Positions 7,217-14,747 of a stretch of 36,805 nucleotides of DNA are shown one piece after another. Both the position numbers and the translations under genes were made by a program. Source of the DNA: a virus; the IMG/VR virus record IMGVR_UViG_3300020220_000156, positions 1 through 36,805 of that record; one strand, 5' to 3'. Under the pieces are notes generated by a model. It was not told where the DNA came from and did not search any database. It worked only from the letters and a program-made list of their open reading frames with translations. Position 1 is the first letter of the stretch. Every line of letters begins with the position of its first letter.

Positions 7217-7357
7217 TCATGCTCCTAAACATTTGTGAATGATATTGTATGTTTCCTCTTTCTTGATTTGCTGTGGTGTGAATCTCAATACACGCCACCC
7301 TGCTTCTGCTGCCAAATCAAAGCCACCAACACCACTGAAAAGACTTGCATGATTCAT
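7217..7357 (-). CDS. Chimeric 46-aa ORF: C5 methyltransferase start fused to endonuclease end
   Basis: ATG at 7357 has AAGGA five bases upstream. The first 14 residues end in LFSGVGGFD, the start of a C5 cytosine methyltransferase (motif I, SAM binding). From LAAEAGWRVLRFTPQQ onward the protein matches the last 30 residues of the endonuclease at 7964-8293 with one change (CLGA instead of CLEA). The shared part lies in a 97-bp direct repeat. All later methyltransferase motifs are gone, so enzyme activity is not expected. The intact methyltransferase at 34132-35157 has a different motif I (FICGGGSTMG), so it is not the donor. The ORF is either a recombination scar or a small expressed peptide. 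Confidence 0.7.
   Translation of the reverse strand: MNHASLFSGVGGFDLAAEAGWRVLRFTPQQIKKEETYNIIHKCLGA
7221..7317. repeat. 97-bp direct repeat, copy 1 (with 7968-8064)
   Basis: This copy is about 95% identical to 7968-8064 (five differences, offset 747 bp). It covers the last 30 codons of the endonuclease and the ribosome-binding region for the gene that follows. Here it is the 3' part of the chimeric ORF, and it ends at AGGAGCATGA before the gene at 7215. Confidence 0.9.
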
Positions 7358-7358
7358 T

Positions 7359-7967
7359 TCATTCCTTTGTGTAATTATCAATCAATGCAAATTCTTTGAT
7401 GCTTTTGCTTCTCGCACAATCATCATTTGTATCAATCGGGATTCCATCAGGCACGTCCTTTTTGCTTTTGTATATTCTGACGAATTTCAAATTGTGCTGT
7501 GCAATCAATTCATCATTTCTACCACCATAGGATGCAGTCAATTCCAAATTTTGCGGAATGCTTCCAATCCTTTGCACCCAATATTTTAATGATTTCGTAT
7601 ATGCCCAAAATTCAATGACAGGATTTGCTTTTGCAATATCAATCCACATATCAAAATATGGTTGATTGAAAAAATCGCCTGATGCATGAATCCTGATTGC
7701 CTTTGCATCTTTTGGCAATGCTGGTTGATTTCCTGATTTGACAAGCTCAAAATTACTCCATCGTGAATTTCGTGCGCTTGGAAATCTTTCTGCTGATGCT
7801 GCATAGCATCTGTATGCATTTGACTTGTTTTCAAATTTGCCCGTGTGCCTATCAACTTTCACCAAACATTCATCAGCAAATGGACATGTGTGACCTGTTG
7901 GCAGGTTCCATTCATGAACAATTCCTGAATAGTATTTTGCATTCTTTGTGAATTTACCCTGCATCAT
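7359..7967 (-). CDS. GP88-like protein (202 aa)
   Basis: The protein resembles the phage 'gene product 88' family: TGHTCPFADECLVK (residues 25-37) followed by a third Cys (54), then IRIHASGDFFNQPYFDMWID (91-110) and FWAYTKS (120-126). The conserved Cys could bind a metal or cluster, but no biochemical role is established to my knowledge. The start is ATG 7967, which forms an ATGA overlap with the endonuclease stop; a second ATG follows directly. It lies between the full endonuclease and the chimeric ORF, so it is flanked by the two copies of the direct repeat. Confidence 0.65.
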   Translation of the reverse strand: MMQGKFTKNAKYYSGIVHEWNLPTGHTCPFADECLVKVDRHTGKFENKSNAYRCYAASAERFPSARNSRWSNFELVKSGNQPALPKDAKAIRIHASGDFFNQPYFDMWIDIAKANPVIEFWAYTKSLKYWVQRIGSIPQNLELTASYGGRNDELIAQHNLKFVRIYKSKKDVPDGIPIDTNDDCARSKSIKEFALIDNYTKE

Positions 7968-8293
7968 GCTTCCAAGCATTTGTGAATGATATTGTATGTT
8001 TCTTCTTTCTTGATTTGCTGTGGTGTGAATCTCAATACACGCCACCCTGCTTCCGCTGCCAAATTGTATTTTTCCATGTCTTTGACATATCCACTTGCCC
8101 GCGTGTGCCTGCCCTGAATCCAAACACCACCTTCAATTTCAACTGCCAACTTTTCATCAATCCATGCAAAATCAAATCTGAATTTTCTTTTGTCATGGAA
8201 TTTGAATTCCTGCTGTGGTGGTGGAATCCTGAATGATTTGCAAAGTGCCATGAAAAGAATTGCATTTGATTTTTCTTTTTCCTTCCCTACCAT
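7964..8293 (-). CDS. Small PD-(D/E)XK/Vsr-fold endonuclease, DUF559-like (109 aa)
   Basis: A core of FRFDFAWIDEKLAVEIEGG (residues 38-56) gives an acidic residue in one strand and an E-x-E in the next, as in Vsr/DUF559-type nucleases. GRHTRASGYVKDMEKYNLAA (62-81) and RVLRFTPQQI follow, typical of the family's C-terminal helix and strand. It probably cuts or nicks DNA during phage recombination, repair or host-DNA breakdown. It overlaps the primase-helicase stop by seven bases. The last 30 codons are duplicated at 7221-7317. Confidence 0.7.
   Translation of the reverse strand: MVGKEKEKSNAILFMALCKSFRIPPPQQEFKFHDKRKFRFDFAWIDEKLAVEIEGGVWIQGRHTRASGYVKDMEKYNLAAEAGWRVLRFTPQQIKKEETYNIIHKCLEA
7968..8064. 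repeat. 97-bp direct repeat, copy 2 (with 7221-7317)
   Basis: This copy lies inside the 3' end of the intact endonuclease gene and is likely the source copy, because here the repeat is part of a full-length domain. It extends to the ribosome-binding region of the GP88-like gene. Confidence 0.9.
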
Positions 8294-10008
8294 GTTGCAC
8301 TTTCATGTGATTTGACTTCTGAATAGGATTGTGTGAAGGTATCATATTCAAATGGAATTCCTTGCTTGTTTACTTTGCCAATATATTTATTCTTTACTTT
8401 TGCAATCATGATTCGAGCCAATGACTTTCCATCAGGTTCAAAATCCCTATGCACAACCATGATATTGTGTGGAATGTTGTAAAAATTTGATGAGCCTGAA
8501 ATTGAATATGGTGTCGGGATTTCAAAGTTTCCAAAATGGTCAAGTGATTGCATCTTTCTTGGATGTGCAATCAAGACAATATGAATGCCTGTTTTCATTG
8601 CAAACATTCTCATTTTGGCAAGCATCCTTCCAACATACAAATTTTCGGTTTCACCTTTTTGCATTTGCATTTCCAAATTGTTCCACGGGTCAATAACAAG
8701 CAAATTGATTCCAAACCTACGCAATAAGAGTCTTGCCGTTGCCAAGACATCATCCAATGCAAATGTTTCTGAATCCGGCATGATGTAAAAAACATTTTTT
8801 GCTATCCATTGCATTGCTTTCTGCATTGTTTCTTTTGACATCCTGTTGTATGTTCCATTCTCAAATGATTGCTTTGTGTATATTTCACACAATCGAATCA
8901 GCCAAATTTCAGGTGATGGGTTTTCAGGTGAAAATACTGCTGTTTTCCATCCTGCATTTTGAGCCAATGCAATTGTCATATGGTCAATAAAATTTGACTT
9001 ACCAAATGACGGCACTCCTGTCACTACTGTCAATTGTCCCGTGTGCCATGTGAAGTGATTGTCAAATCGTGGGAAAATTCCTGTTGTTGCACCATCCTGA
9101 AATCCATGCTCATAGATGTCATTCATACTGTGAATGAAATCTGTTGCTAATTTCACACCTTCAATTGGGTATGCTTCCGCTTTTGCTATGCATCCAATCA
9201 ATTGCACTTTGCCATCAGGCATTTGCAAAACATCATTTGCATCTTTGCAGCCATCGGGAAATCTCACAATTCTGCATCTGTCTTTTCCGAATCGCCTTGC
9301 AAGTTCTTCACATAACCTTCTGCCAACTGCATCATTGTCAACTGCAATGTATATTTCATGGATGCCATCAAAATATTCAATGCAATTGTCAACATACGAC
9401 ATCTTTGCCGTGATGTTTTTTGCATCAGGACTAACACCGCCTTCCGGCACTGATACAACATTGATGATTCCTGCTTCAATGAAAGACAAAACATCAATTT
9501 CGCCTTCGCATATTATTGCATATGGTTTGTTTTTGATTGCATCCAATCGGTAGAAACATTTATACCCATCTTTTGTTTGCCTGAATTCTTTTAATTGTAT
9601 GCCCCGATATTTGACATTGACAACTTCATCATTCATGACATATGGAAATGCAATCCATTCTTTGTTGTATGCATTGACAGTCACAATCTTTTCTGCTTCC
9701 AACACATCTTTGCTGATGCCACGCGATTTGAAATATTCAACCATCGCTTCTGATTTATTATCATTGTGGAATTTGACTGCCTGTGGTTTGGGTGCATCCT
9801 GCCATGTCTTTCTTGCTTCCTTTTCCTTGACCGCACCTGACCATCCACAATGATGACAGAGCCAAGTTTTTTCATCAACATTCACTGACAAGCATTTTTC
9901 ATTTGGCTTGCTTTGCCTGCTGTGTGAACATTCAGGGCAAAGGGCTCTTTGCTGTCCACCTGAACGCAAATCAATGCCTTGAATTCCATAGTCATAAAAT
10001 TGATTCAT
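8287..10008 (-). CDS. DNA primase-helicase, Twinkle/T7 gp4-like (573 aa)
   Basis: The protein makes primers and unwinds DNA at the phage fork. A zinc ribbon lies at residues 24-54 (CPEC, then CHHC). A TOPRIM domain lies at about 160-260, with ICEGEIDVLSF (E168, E170, D172) and IAVDNDAVGR (D224, D226). A RecA-type helicase core covers about 310-560, with Walker A GVPSFGKS (331-338) and Walker B NLLVID (435-440). ATG at 10008 is chosen because it forms an ATGA overlap with the small gene upstream and has AGGA ten bases before it; an in-frame extension to 10053 is not needed. No DNA polymerase gene is visible, so the host polymerase is probably used. Confidence 0.9.
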   Translation of the reverse strand: MNQFYDYGIQGIDLRSGGQQRALCPECSHSRQSKPNEKCLSVNVDEKTWLCHHCGWSGAVKEKEARKTWQDAPKPQAVKFHNDNKSEAMVEYFKSRGISKDVLEAEKIVTVNAYNKEWIAFPYVMNDEVVNVKYRGIQLKEFRQTKDGYKCFYRLDAIKNKPYAIICEGEIDVLSFIEAGIINVVSVPEGGVSPDAKNITAKMSYVDNCIEYFDGIHEIYIAVDNDAVGRRLCEELARRFGKDRCRIVRFPDGCKDANDVLQMPDGKVQLIGCIAKAEAYPIEGVKLATDFIHSMNDIYEHGFQDGATTGIFPRFDNHFTWHTGQLTVVTGVPSFGKSNFIDHMTIALAQNAGWKTAVFSPENPSPEIWLIRLCEIYTKQSFENGTYNRMSKETMQKAMQWIAKNVFYIMPDSETFALDDVLATARLLLRRFGINLLVIDPWNNLEMQMQKGETENLYVGRMLAKMRMFAMKTGIHIVLIAHPRKMQSLDHFGNFEIPTPYSISGSSNFYNIPHNIMVVHRDFEPDGKSLARIMIAKVKNKYIGKVNKQGIPFEYDTFTQSYSEVKSHESATW

Positions 10009-10133
10009 TGCTTTTTTCCTTTGCTGAAAATCCATTCCAAAAATAACAAACAAAAACTAATCAACAATCCTGATACAATCATGACAACAAATGTCAAGAA
10101 TAGCCACTTGACTATTTCTATTGCAAATGCCAT
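10005..10133 (-). CDS. Membrane microprotein (42 aa)
   Basis: ATG at 10133 has AGGA about ten bases upstream. The product begins MAFAIEIVKWLFLTFVVMIV and is almost wholly hydrophobic to about residue 36, then ends SKGKKQ. It is likely one long or two short membrane spans with a basic tail inside the cell. It overlaps the glycosyltransferase end by 16 bases and is coupled to the primase-helicase by ATGA. The function is unknown. Confidence 0.6.
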   Translation of the reverse strand: MAFAIEIVKWLFLTFVVMIVSGLLISFCLLFLEWIFSKGKKQ

Positions 10134-10831
10134 TGTTCTAATTTCCTGTAATATTCTGGATAATTGTTTTGTAAAAATTTCAAAGCATTTTTTATTTCAA
10201 TTTCTGATGATTGCATTGATTGACTTCCAACATGATGAACATATGCACTGCTCACAATATTATGCATTCCTTTTTCAAGCATCATCATGCATTGAATGTC
10301 ATCACTATACCAATTGATCGGCAAAAAATCAATCCATGAATCACGATGTATTGCAGCACAAATTGGTGCAATGACATCTGTTTCCATTGCTCTTTGTTCA
10401 TGTGCATATTTGACACCGTTTGTTTGCCCATCGCCTTGCCATCTTATATTTTGAATTCCTGCTGAATAATCATTCCGGCACGCAAGCCATCCAAGTTCTT
10501 TTCCAAGACCTTCATGCAATGTTTGGTATTCATGATTCAAAATGACATATGTATCAGGATGAAAAACAATATCATCATTGCAAACAATAATTGATTCATG
10601 CTTTTCAAATGCACGATTACAAATGAAATTGTATGCATCGCCAAAGTTTGTTGCTTCTGATTTAACAAGGTGCATGATGTGAGACCTTGAATGATAGTCA
10701 ATGTGATGAATGCTTCGATGTGCAATATAGACTTCAACATTAGGTGGCACATATTGCTCTATGCTTTTCAGCATCACGGGAAGTCTTTTTCCTTTGATTG
10801 TTGATATGCAAATTGCAGATAGTTTACTCAT
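10118..10831 (-). CDS. Glycosyltransferase-like protein, GT-A fold (237 aa)
   Basis: The start LSAICISTIKGKRLPVMLKS and the central ESIIVCNDDIVFHPDTYVIL segment (NDD is the likely metal-binding acidic motif, near residue 85) fit a GT-A glycosyltransferase. WYSDDIQCMMMLEKG and VHHVGSQS near the C-terminus resemble the acceptor-side His region of such enzymes. The start overlaps the upstream stop by ATGA. Its place inside the replication module, next to the primase-helicase, would fit a DNA-modifying enzyme, but no base hydroxylase or hydroxymethylase gene is seen. Target unknown. Confidence 0.7.
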   Translation of the reverse strand: MSKLSAICISTIKGKRLPVMLKSIEQYVPPNVEVYIAHRSIHHIDYHSRSHIMHLVKSEATNFGDAYNFICNRAFEKHESIIVCNDDIVFHPDTYVILNHEYQTLHEGLGKELGWLACRNDYSAGIQNIRWQGDGQTNGVKYAHEQRAMETDVIAPICAAIHRDSWIDFLPINWYSDDIQCMMMLEKGMHNIVSSAYVHHVGSQSMQSSEIEIKNALKFLQNNYPEYYRKLEQWHLQ

Positions 10832-11283
10832 TTTGATTTACCATTTGTTTCGTATTCATTGATAAATTTCAAAACATATTGTGCCTGCCTATCTTTGTCC
10901 ACTGAAAACAATCCAATCTTTTCAACAATACGCAATGGCAAATTGTAAATTGCCGATGCATGTCTATGGATGCAGAATCTTTCTCTGTCACTTAATACCC
11001 AATCTTGAAATCTGATTGAATCATATGTGAATTCTGTGTCGTGTTCATTTCTTGAAAATGATTTGAAATTTTCATATTCAATAAAGTCTTCGGAACGCAA
11101 CCATGCTAATGCTTCCCAAAAATTTGCAATGAATCCTGAATCTTTTGTCCAAATTTTGTCCAAAAATACATCCAATTCTTCAGGACTTTTTACTGATGAA
11201 TTCAATGCAAATGCATCGTAATTTGATGCCGGAAAATGCTCTGCAAAATATTGCGTGTCTTGTTTCAATATATCAAATCTCAT
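10828..11283 (-). CDS. Hypothetical protein in replication module (151 aa)
   Basis: A mostly helical, acidic, aromatic-rich protein (FIANFWEALAWLRSEDFIEY near residue 50; a C-terminal helix ending KFINEYETNGKSK). No family recognised. It overlaps the DnaA-like gene upstream by 11 bases and the glycosyltransferase downstream by ATGA, so it is part of the replication operon. Confidence 0.6.
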   Translation of the reverse strand: MRFDILKQDTQYFAEHFPASNYDAFALNSSVKSPEELDVFLDKIWTKDSGFIANFWEALAWLRSEDFIEYENFKSFSRNEHDTEFTYDSIRFQDWVLSDRERFCIHRHASAIYNLPLRIVEKIGLFSVDKDRQAQYVLKFINEYETNGKSK

Positions 11284-11827
11284 GTTTTCTTCTCTTGCTT
11301 ATTTGATGAATGAATTTGTCTATTGCATACGCCCTAACCCTGCTCATTGAATAGCATTCCAAATCATCAATGGCTTCTGCAATATGTGTTGTTATTGTGC
11401 TTCGTTCCCTTTTCAAAAAGTCTGCAATATCCTGATGCCTCATTTGAAAATAATAATACAGAAAGAATGCAACATATTTTCTTACCATTGGCAAAGGGAT
11501 TTTTCTGCATTTGCCAAGCACGTCATCAGTATCAACATTGAATTGATTGCAAAGATATATGAATGTTATTTTGATGTCACTTTCAAACCGGCTTCCAAAT
11601 TTATATTTCTTTCTGAATAATTCTGATGATTTTGAAAAATAGTTTGCCGATGGAGTGTAATCAATCATGTCTGTCATTCTTCGTTTTTTTTCAGACGGAA
11701 TGTCAGTATCATCAAATAATTTTTTTCGCTCCGCTTTCAAAACATCTGAATATCTGCCATGCCTTTTTCTGCCATCACCAACCATGTCATTGATTGTGCC
11801 AATAGGATTGAATGCTTCCATAGTCAT
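11273..11827 (-). CDS. DnaA domain IV-like DNA-binding protein (184 aa)
   Basis: About residues 100-160 match the C-terminal DnaA domain (domain IV): KIPLPMVRKYVAFFLYYYF, then MRHQDIADFLKRERSTITTH, the helix-turn-helix with the R-S/H-T-T/V-I signature used to read DnaA boxes. There is no AAA+ ATPase domain. The N-terminal 90 residues are basic and unlike DnaA. Such proteins could bind the phage origin or compete with host DnaA. The start is ATG 11827 (ATGA overlap with the gene upstream) or ATG 11821, which sits six bases after AGGGG. The candidate origin repeats lie about 450 bp upstream in the adjacent gene. Confidence 0.7.
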   Translation of the reverse strand: MTMEAFNPIGTINDMVGDGRKRHGRYSDVLKAERKKLFDDTDIPSEKKRRMTDMIDYTPSANYFSKSSELFRKKYKFGSRFESDIKITFIYLCNQFNVDTDDVLGKCRKIPLPMVRKYVAFFLYYYFQMRHQDIADFLKRERSTITTHIAEAIDDLECYSMSRVRAYAIDKFIHQISKRRKHEI

Positions 11828-12447
11828 CCCCTGTATTGTGCCATTACAGGTGCCGTCACTTTCGTATTGCCTGCATTGATTTTGAGTAGATTCACAATGA
11901 CAAGACTTCCATTCTTTGAAGTGTTTGCAAGTGCCTTGAAATGTCTGATATGCTTATGCCAAAATCCATCATTGAATGCATTGTGCAATGCCTGCTGAAT
12001 TGCATTGTCATCAAATCCAAGTTTGTTCAATTTCTCATAAGCACGGAATGCATGGATCAACTGCTGCCTGCTTTCAATATACCCAATTTCCTGTGGTGTC
12101 AAATGCTTTCCAATGATGCTATTGAATTTCTCCACTGCAATCTTTGTTGCTTCTGAATAATCTTTCAAAGCATTGCCTGTATCTTTTGGCTTTTGCCCTG
12201 ATGTAGAAACAGAAAATTCCCCCCCTTTTTTCCCCCCCTTTTCTTTCCCCCTAATACCCCCTATCTTATCCCCCCCTATTATCCCCCCCAAAAGTTCATA
12301 TAAATTCTCTTTTTCTTTTTGTGATACTTTTTCTTTTTCTGCATCATCATTTTGCATCATTCTTAATGTTTGGCTAATATCAGCCAAATGCAAATCAATT
12401 GACTCCAAAAGAATCAGGAATTGCATGGTTTTTTGAGGAAATTCCAT
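11824..12447 (-). CDS. Putative replication initiator / helicase loader (207 aa)
   Basis: The N-terminal 40 residues are helical. Residues about 50-80 are a low-complexity Gly/Lys/Ile linker encoded by six G-tracts. A helical C-terminal domain (about 90-185) begins NALKDYSEATKIAVEKFNSI and includes HLTPQEIGYIESRQQLIHAF. I do not recognise the domain surely. The position between recombination genes and a DnaA domain IV gene, and the lambda O-like layout (two domains with repeats in the linker DNA), suggest an initiator or loader. GGAG lies eight bases before ATG 12447; an in-frame ATG at 12453 is only two bases from it. Confidence 0.5.
   Translation of the reverse strand: MEFPQKTMQFLILLESIDLHLADISQTLRMMQNDDAEKEKVSQKEKENLYELLGGIIGGDKIGGIRGKEKGGKKGGEFSVSTSGQKPKDTGNALKDYSEATKIAVEKFNSIIGKHLTPQEIGYIESRQQLIHAFRAYEKLNKLGFDDNAIQQALHNAFNDGFWHKHIRHFKALANTSKNGSLVIVNLLKINAGNTKVTAPVMAQYRG
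12219..12289 (-). repeat. Array of six G-tracts, candidate replication origin / G-quadruplex
   Basis: The plus strand shows C runs of 7, 7, 5, 5, 7 and 7 at 12219-12225, 12232-12238, 12247-12251, 12257-12261, 12270-12276 and 12283-12289, so the coding strand is G-rich. Spacing between run starts is 13, 15, 10, 13 and 13 bases. Two runs begin with TTATCC (12266 and 12279), the core of the DnaA box TTATCCACA. A pyrimidine- and AT-rich stretch follows at about 12290-12345. Nothing comparable occurs elsewhere in this AT-rich window. Confidence 0.6.
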
Positions 12448-12509
12448 TTTCATATCTCCAAATAAATGTAGTTAGCCGTTTTTGCCACCATAAATGCTCA
12501 CCATTGAAT

Positions 12510-12551
12510 GAAAAGGCATGAACCCATATCAATTATCATCCACGCCTTTTC
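12510..12551 (-). terminator. Probable rho-independent terminator (minus strand)
   Basis: On the minus strand AAAAGGCGTG pairs with CATGCCTTTT over 10 bp (one G-U pair), with a loop of about 20 bases and a short T run. It sits between the genes ending at 12577 and starting at 12447. The rest of the gap (12454-12509) carries TACATTTA at 12463-12470, close to a Bacteroidetes -7 box (TAnnTTTG) but without a good -33 partner. Confidence 0.5.
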
Positions 12552-12576
12552 CGCGTCTCATATTCAATTTATGGCA

Positions 12577-12969
12577 TCATTTCCTTTTCTTCAAATAGTT
12601 TTTCATTTGCGTTTCATTTGATAGCAAATCTGATACATGCCTATACCTGAATTCTTTGCCCTGTGGTGTTTTGAATCCGACATCATTTAATTTTTCTGCA
12701 ATTTGGCTTTGATCGAGACCCTCACCATGCAATTCAATTGCATATGCAAAAAGTGGGGCATACTTTCCATCAGCATATGAACCTTGCACCCTTTTCCATT
12801 TGGGCTTTGTTGATTTTGCTTCTGATGATTGAATTCCACCTGTCAATTCATGCAGCTTTTTTTGCATACTATGAACCAAGTCTGTCAAGAATTTGATACG
12901 GGTTTCTGTCAATTGTAATTGAGATCTGATGTCTGCCACATCTTTGTGATTGTTGATAAACCATTTCAT
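12577..12969 (-). CDS. Coiled-coil protein with recombinase-like HTH segment (130 aa)
   Basis: Residues 8-45 are a heptad-like coiled coil (DIRSQLQLTETRIKFLTDLV). The C-terminal 40 residues (SQIAEKLNDVGFKTPQGKEF, then YRHVSDLLSN) look like the DNA-binding helical segment found at the end of serine recombinases and in some phage regulators. There is no catalytic recombinase domain. GGAG lies eight bases upstream of ATG 12969. Probably a DNA-binding accessory protein of the recombination/replication module; the exact role is unknown. Confidence 0.55.
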   Translation of the reverse strand: MKWFINNHKDVADIRSQLQLTETRIKFLTDLVHSMQKKLHELTGGIQSSEAKSTKPKWKRVQGSYADGKYAPLFAYAIELHGEGLDQSQIAEKLNDVGFKTPQGKEFRYRHVSDLLSNETQMKNYLKKRK

Positions 12970-12982
12970 GCTTCCTGCTCCT

Positions 12983-13630
12983 TCAAAAAAGTTCTAATAA
13001 AATATCATTGTCATCCAATTGCATTTCTAATTCAATTCCTTTTGCTTGAATAAATTTACACATGTTATTGATGATGTCATCGATCCGGCTTTTGTCAATG
13101 CTTGTATTTTTCATTGTAAAGGAATGAATGTATTTGTATTGCAATTCAATATTGATGTCTTCCAATGTCTTGAATTTTGTAGATAAATATGGGAATTCAA
13201 ATACAACATATTGAATATCGGTTGCATCAAAAAGTCTCAAATAAATTTGCCATTGTAAAGAATCCAAATATCTATCAATGCTGAATGAACCCCATGTTGT
13301 TTTTGCTTCCATCACTTTCTTGCCTACCAAATAGTCTGCAATACCTGTGATTGCAATATTGCCTATGCATGATGAAAACACCTGTCTTGTCTTGACTTCA
13401 TGCATTCCATCTTTGAATAGTGACCTTGCATGATTGACTTGATCTTGATTGAAAATTGCAGGGCATTCAGCACCCTGCAATTCAATCAATGAATGAAACA
13501 TGCTGCCCAATTCCATTTTCAAATTCGGCTCACCACGTCTCAAAAGCGTGTCCATGATTTGCTCTTCTGTCAATATGCCATTGACATATTTCCAATAAGA
13601 ATCAATCTGTGTTGCTGATACTTTTATCAT
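12983..13630 (-). CDS. PD-(D/E)XK exonuclease, RecB/Cas4/lambda-exo type (215 aa)
   Basis: The protein has the nuclease motifs in order: GSMFHSLIE (residues 42-50, motif I region), GIADYL with D99, VMEAKTT with E108 and K110 (the E-x-K), and LQWQIYLRL with the Q126-x3-Y130 motif seen in RecB-, AddB- and Cas4-like nucleases. It likely resects double-strand ends to give the single strand used by the adjacent Sak4-type protein. The start is ATG 13630, an ATGA overlap with that gene's stop; the longer ORF upstream would sit inside it. Confidence 0.8.
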   Translation of the reverse strand: MIKVSATQIDSYWKYVNGILTEEQIMDTLLRRGEPNLKMELGSMFHSLIELQGAECPAIFNQDQVNHARSLFKDGMHEVKTRQVFSSCIGNIAITGIADYLVGKKVMEAKTTWGSFSIDRYLDSLQWQIYLRLFDATDIQYVVFEFPYLSTKFKTLEDINIELQYKYIHSFTMKNTSIDKSRIDDIINNMCKFIQAKGIELEMQLDDNDILLELF

Positions 13631-14529
13631 GCCACTTGCCCTCTGAATTGTTTTGTGGATGCATCGAATTCCAATCCGGAATTGATTGCATGATTCAGGA
13701 GTGCATTCCATACCTGTGTCTTTTCACCTTTGCCAAATCCACGGCTGCCAAGTGATTCAAAGAATGAATTGAATTCATCAGCACTTTGGCAATTGTGAGC
13801 TTCCCTAATGGTTGCTTTGATTGTGTCAATTGCCTTTGCCTGTGATATTCTATTTTCATTGAATGCCTTTTTGGTATCATCAATGATTTGTTGCAAGAGC
13901 ATTCCCATATCATTGTAGTGTGGAATTGCATAGGGTTGCAATTCAGCACTATTTTTTCCGACCTTCCAATCACATGCATTGAAATCAATGATTGTTTGTC
14001 CTTTTGCATCTTTGTGCAAATAGCCAATCATATCAGACTTCGCAATGATCTGGTCATATGAAGAACCTTCTGCCAATGGCTTGACTCTTCTCTGCTCACC
14101 TTCAATTGATTCTTTGCTGTGCATGATGAAAACAATATTGATTCCAAGCGAACGGATGAATTTATGGAATGATGTAAACTCAGTTTTGATCTCACCATAC
14201 ATTTGCAACTTCTGTGTTTCCAATCTCGGCTTTGTTTCAATCAAATAGTCTTTGATGGATTCAATCATTGCACCCGCTGTGTCAATCACGATTGTATCAT
14301 ATCCTGTCAACAATGCACGCAATTTGGATTCCGTTGCAACTTCCTTGAATGATACCCTTTCAAAAACATCTGATGATAATTTTGACCTTTGGTGACCTTC
14401 GTCAAAATCAAAAACAATAGCATTCTTTGCTGTATTGCCAAGCGTTGTTTTTCCAGCACCGGGTTCACCATAGATTGTGATGGTGAATGATTCAAGTTTC
14501 AATGATTCGTCTTTTTTAGTTACCTGCAT
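13627..14529 (-). CDS. RecA-fold ATPase, Sak4-like single-strand annealing/recombination protein (300 aa)
   Basis: Walker A is GEPGAGKTT (residues 21-29) and Walker B is YDTIVIDTAG (77-86). A nearby IVFDFDEG follows Walker A in the usual AAA_24/Sak4 manner. The C-terminal 80 residues are helical. The partner exonuclease follows directly, as in other phage two-gene recombination modules. The start is placed at ATG 14529 because AGGAG sits seven bases before it; the ATG at 14535 is only one base from that site. Confidence 0.82.
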   Translation of the reverse strand: MQVTKKDESLKLESFTITIYGEPGAGKTTLGNTAKNAIVFDFDEGHQRSKLSSDVFERVSFKEVATESKLRALLTGYDTIVIDTAGAMIESIKDYLIETKPRLETQKLQMYGEIKTEFTSFHKFIRSLGINIVFIMHSKESIEGEQRRVKPLAEGSSYDQIIAKSDMIGYLHKDAKGQTIIDFNACDWKVGKNSAELQPYAIPHYNDMGMLLQQIIDDTKKAFNENRISQAKAIDTIKATIREAHNCQSADEFNSFFESLGSRGFGKGEKTQVWNALLNHAINSGLEFDASTKQFRGQVA

Positions 14530-14740
14530 TTTCATGCTCCTTTGTGAATAGTTTTTCTATTTCCATCCTGTCAATCAAAACCATTTGCTTATTCTTGATT
14601 GACTTTTGATATTTGATCTTCTGCAATTTAGGCGCAACAAACCAAATATGCTTGCCTTTTTTTCTTTGCCTGCCATGACAAAGGAATTGGATATACCTTT
14701 GACTGACTCCGAATTCTTCTGCTGCTTCTGATGTTGTCAT
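14516..14740 (-). CDS. Excisionase/MerR-type HTH protein (74 aa)
   Basis: The N-terminus MTTSEAAEEFGVSQRYIQFL is a helix-turn-helix of the excisionase/DNA-binding HTH_17 type, with a wing formed by about residues 24-45 (basic: RQRKKGKHIWF). The rest is short and basic. The ribosome binding site is weak and the start is eight bases after the previous stop, so translation may be coupled. It overlaps the Sak4-like gene by 14 bases. With no integrase gene in view, a regulatory role is as likely as excision. Confidence 0.65.
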   Translation of the reverse strand: MTTSEAAEEFGVSQRYIQFLCHGRQRKKGKHIWFVAPKLQKIKYQKSIKNKQMVLIDRMEIEKLFTKEHENAGN

Positions 14741-14747
14741 CCATTTC

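Noticed and set aside
7053-7298. Minus-strand ORF beginning MACIEIHTTANQERG
   Set aside because: Out-of-frame reading of the direct repeat and of the RHH-like gene; the same start is seen in the other repeat copy, as expected from DNA identity.
7221-8064. The 97-bp repeat as insertion-sequence ends or attachment sites
   Set aside because: The repeat encodes protein in both copies, lies between phage genes and has no integrase or transposase nearby.
12219-12289. G-tracts as sequencing errors or a frameshifted gene
   Set aside because: The reading frame stays open through all six tracts and both flanking domains are intact in one frame.
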